Origin: Metarhizium brunneum
Taxonomy: Eukaryota; Ascomycota; Sordariomycetes; Hypocreales; Clavicipitaceae
Assembly (NCBI RefSeq): GCF_013426205.1
Contig: NC_089426.1
Coordinates: 3,658,001 to 3,722,000 of the forward strand
DNA length: 64,000 nt
Reading direction: 5' to 3'
Shown here in pieces: positions 60,985 to 64,000 of this stretch. Under the pieces are notes generated by a model that ran no database searches, was not told where the DNA came from, and saw only the letters and a program-made list of their open reading frames with translations. How positions within the stretch are numbered: position 1 is the stretch's first letter; each line of letters starts with the position of its first letter. The position numbers and the translations under genes were made by a program.

Positions 60985-62555
60985 TGAGCAGACGGCGAGG
61001 GCAGGGAATGCTGTTTTACTAGAATGTAAGTTGCCAATGCCGTAGAAATCCCAGCTATTTAGGGACAAAAAGGAGGGTCTGAATATCCAGGATTCTCAAG
61101 AAATTAAAGAGTGTATACAGGACAGGTGAGTGCCAAGAAAGGTTCAACGAAAGAATAGGATCAATTTCGAAAGAAAGAAAGAAAGACGCGGTGTCTCCAA
61201 ACCGTCTCGATATCTCAAGGGCTGAGGCTCGAAAGGCTTGCGGATACAGGAGAAACCAAGGGTTGATAACAAAAAATGGTAGGGCCGGGGCGCGAGAGGT
61301 GAAGATAACAAACTTGGACAAACGTGACGGCAGAGCCTTTTCATTAATGTCAAGTGTCGGCTTCACGCGAATCGTTTATGACAGCTGGCAGAGTCGTTTA
61401 CGGCAGGCACGACTGGGTCCTGGCTGACCTCATAGACACAGAGCATAACAGCTGTCAATGGACTGATAAACAAGTTTCCCATTCTTATTGGAATCACATC
61501 TGGACACATAATTTATGGACAAAACCCTGGCTCACGTCCTGTGCGTGCGCCTGCAGTTGCTACTATGGGTGAGTTTGACGCATCTGGAGCAACATCGATT
61601 GTGGGACAAAACCATAGGCGACGTGCTTCTACGTGTCGAAGCAAACTCTTGATCGAAGGAAGCCGCCCCTTTTGACCATTTCAGCTCTGGGCTGCAGCGT
61701 ATTACCGAATATCGACCATGTCAGCATTTGTTGCTCGACGTGCCTGTTGCACAATACAGCTCCTGTGCGACTCAATTACTTCTACGGTTACCTGTGGAGT
61801 GTCTAAAGACCTAGGTAGGTAGGTGTTTTGATTGCTTGCTGAAGAAAAATCACTCTTAGAGACAACGGGGTATGCCTGCCGTTATTGATACACATCCGTT
61901 GCTCATTGGCGGGACCTATCAAAGTGGAAATGAGTCGTGAAACGGTTCATAGCAGTTCGCCATCGACGAGTACGCAGGCAGCCGTGGAACGGTGGCACAA
62001 TCGATGATGTACCTGCAAACCATGCGCGGTCGAATCTACCCGTCGGTGTTCGCTTCGCTAGTTTCACAACATCTCCTATTCCTAAGCCCCGGCCATCATA
62101 TCAAACGGTTTTCTAAGAATGGCGAGCCGGTCCAAAACGATGGGGTCGAGTTTGGTAAAACCGTCAATGTGAAAGGGTTTTGAATACATAGCCCTGGCGA
62201 CTTGTGGTCAAACAAGTTGACCACCAATAAAAGTTGGGTCTCAGCGTCGTCGCGAATGGTGGCACCACAAGTTATCAGATGCCACAGCCGAGTATCTGTT
62301 CAAACTGACACAGCCTGGATGCTATACTCGAGTTGAGTTCTTTGCGCCATAGATCTTTGTTGAATATCTATTTCTACGACCTGAACCACGATACTCACGA
62401 CCGTGGACCCCAGTGGCAAAATTCGTCCATCTCCAACAAACGAGCTAGCAGCTGCAAAGGGGGAGCTTGCCCTGCGTTATGGACTATCACAAGCAACAGT
62501 GGCAAGTCTTGCTAATTCGACACCATGGATCAATCTACACTGTCGCACATCTCGG
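60985..62555. other. 1.6-kb intergenic region
   Basis: This holds the promoter of the mucin-like gene; the minus strand has CTAAATAG near 61055-61062 (about 72 nt before the start codon) and a CTTT-repeat tract at 61168-61187. No gene is seen between here and the 3' end of the next gene. Confidence 0.45.
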
Positions 62556-63787
62556 CTATTGGAGCTTCTTTGCCGCCTCTCGAAGAGTCGGTGCCGTTTC
62601 ATCCGTCATGTTTGTGTTTAGTTCCTCGATATCTGCGGCCCACAATGCGGCCCCGACTGGTACCTGTTAGCGCCAACGATGCATTAGAATGACTGTGGAA
62701 TAGCATTACCGGTATTGGTGTAAGTGAAGAAGATGTTGGCAACGGGTACCATTTCCAGTAGAGTGGCCACGAAGCCGAATCTGGTGGTAATTGTATTAGA
62801 AGCTGGACTTGAGTTTCGTGGACGATGAGGTAATTTACTCACGCTGTGTAGGCGCCGGTATGTTTCTCTAACCAATCGCGCCGTTGAGAGGCCGACCAGT
62901 TCTTCAGCTGAAAGTACTGTTTCATGATGAGCCGAGACGACCGAAAAAAACAAGACACACAGACAAACTTACGCGGCCATGAACTAGGGTCCCCCTGGTT
63001 CGAGCTACACAAGTTGTTAGCCTGGAACTCTTATCCCCGGCAACGCGGTGCCATACCTTGAAGAAAGAGAAACATAGCTGTGCCGACCACAGGGATGAAA
63101 TTGAGAGGCAAATACATAATGTATCGAATGATAGCCGTCGGACTAAATTTCGTAAATGGGCTTTTCAAAGTTTTCCCCAGCCTTTTCATGGGGTCACTTC
63201 CGGACTTGACCTCGCGGCCCTCACGGACCATGTTGATGGCATTTCTGGAGATGAGGGTGCCATCAAAGGTGTCGAGAATTGACTGTTGCAGGATCCAGTT
63301 CCTCGAAATCATGTTTGTGATGGTCGAGCTTTCGTTCAATACAAGCAGGACTGTCGAAAAGACGGCCAGGGGACCACTGGTGAAGACAAGCACAGCAAGC
63401 TGTGGGAGGTAGGTAAAGGCAAACATGCCGCCGATTACACCCGCAGATAGGCTGAGATACGAGCCAATCTTGGAAGTGAACGGCTGCCAGAGGGATTTAT
63501 GCGAAAGGAAGTAAAAGACCCCCTGGGGAAAGATTAGCCATGATGTGTTGCCACAAAGGTAGACTCGGTAGACGGTCGTACCTTGATCGGATATAGATAG
63601 GCCTTGCTCTTGAGCGCTTGATATGCTACCCCCTTGGCTTTGTTTAGATCCTCCTTACTAGGACCGGTAAGTCGGCGAACTTTTATGAAGGGCGTGAAAC
63701 AGCTTACAGAATTCCCTGAGCCTTCTCGTTGACGGAGTTGGCAACACGGCTGCTTCTGGACTTGCCACTCTTGGAGTTGTCTGCCAT
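62556..63787 (-). CDS. RRT8/LDS-family (EI24-like) membrane protein
   Basis: Seven exons (63787-63708, 63657-63582, 63522-63057, 63004-62973, 62916-62843, 62780-62710, 62656-62556) give 299 aa; the six introns are 50, 59, 52, 56, 62 and 53 nt and every phase agrees. The protein starts MADNSKSGKSRSSRVANSV, then KAYLYPIKGVFYFLSHKSLW and a long hydrophobic helical region (LSAGVIGGMFAFTYLPQLAVLVF), MYLPLNFIPVVGTAMFLFLQ, KNWSASQRRDWLEKHTGAYTAFGF, LLEMVPVANIFFTYTNTVGAAL, and a charged tail. This is the pattern of the fungal family that includes yeast Rrt8 and Lds1/Lds2, linked to lipid droplets and outer spore wall formation. Location in ER or lipid-droplet membranes is inferred from the family. 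Confidence 0.85.
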
Positions 63788-64000
63788 TGTTTTTTTTGCC
63801 ACAGCTTATTCTAGCACAGCACTAAAGAGAGTACAGTGAGTGAATGATGAGAGTGTAGCCACGTAGCGAAGGCGATCTAAGCAAATAGCGGAGCGTTGGT
63901 AGTTTGGCGTTGAAGTGTCGTGGTGTTTGCACCGGCAATGCGTCTTGTAGTAAGTAGTCTTGTAGTAGTCGTAACGCACATGTGCATTGTGAGCTCATCG
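63788..64000. other. Promoter region of the RRT8-like gene, window edge
   Basis: The last 213 nt lie upstream of the RRT8-like start. A 10-nt direct repeat TCTTGTAGTA occurs at 63943-63952 and 63958-63967. Nothing else is seen. Confidence 0.4.

Noticed and set aside
1..64000. tRNA, rRNA, CRISPR arrays and intact transposons
   Set aside because: No cloverleaf with A and B boxes, no rRNA-like block, no regularly spaced repeats and no transposase or reverse transcriptase motifs were seen on either strand by eye.

Overview
The window is nuclear DNA of a filamentous ascomycete, most likely a sordariomycete of the order Hypocreales. The reasons are short introns (about 50-280 nt) with GT..AG ends and internal CTAAC/CTGAC-type branch sites, protein families restricted to or typical of Pezizomycotina, pyrimidine-rich leaders, and a dispersed TACGGAGTA/TACTCCGTA motif in the intergenic DNA. 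There is no sign of bacterial operons, CRISPR, rRNA or tRNA, and no intact transposon was seen. All gene models below were spliced by hand from the sequence: exon phases and protein continuity were checked, but no transcript evidence was available.

Left part (0-23 kb): an SDR oxidoreductase (437-1502, -); a BOR1-type borate/anion exporter (1816-3627, -) divergent from the mitochondrial ribosome-assembly GTPase MTG1 (4199-5212, +); the PHD-finger Rpd3L subunit CTI6 (5823-7858, -); a conserved fungal protein with an NLS-like stretch and a CxxC motif (10065-11970, +); a 1446-aa conserved disordered protein with basic repeats (15276-19891, +); and a protein with the AreA GATA-like (PF08550-type) N-terminal domain (21166-22792, -).

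Middle part (23-46 kb): a 6.8-kb gene-poor stretch rich in short tandem repeats; a mitochondrially targeted-looking SDR of the D-arabinitol dehydrogenase type (29594-31001, -); a head-to-head leucine-catabolism pair, isovaleryl-CoA dehydrogenase (33887-35304, -) and 3-methylcrotonyl-CoA carboxylase beta subunit (35749-37640, +), sharing a 444-bp promoter; a single-pass EGF-domain surface protein (38100-40803, -); and a secreted GH17-like glucanase (45049-46157, -).

Right part (47-64 kb): a decayed gene with zinc-cluster-like and ankyrin-like pieces (47191-48649, -); a possible 81-aa membrane protein (50184-50429, +); L-rhamnose mutarotase (53104-53606, -); and three consecutive minus-strand genes for surface or lipid-droplet type proteins: a DUF7728-type type-I membrane protein, a 1001-aa Ser/Thr-rich mucin-like secreted protein, and an RRT8/LDS-family membrane protein.

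Functionally the clearest unit is the IVD-MCCB pair, which supplies the second and third steps of mitochondrial leucine breakdown. No secondary-metabolite cluster or obvious new multi-gene system was found; the most unusual items are the dispersed motif, the foldback repeat near 31.8 kb, the repeat architecture of the 1446-aa protein and the decayed ankyrin-type gene.
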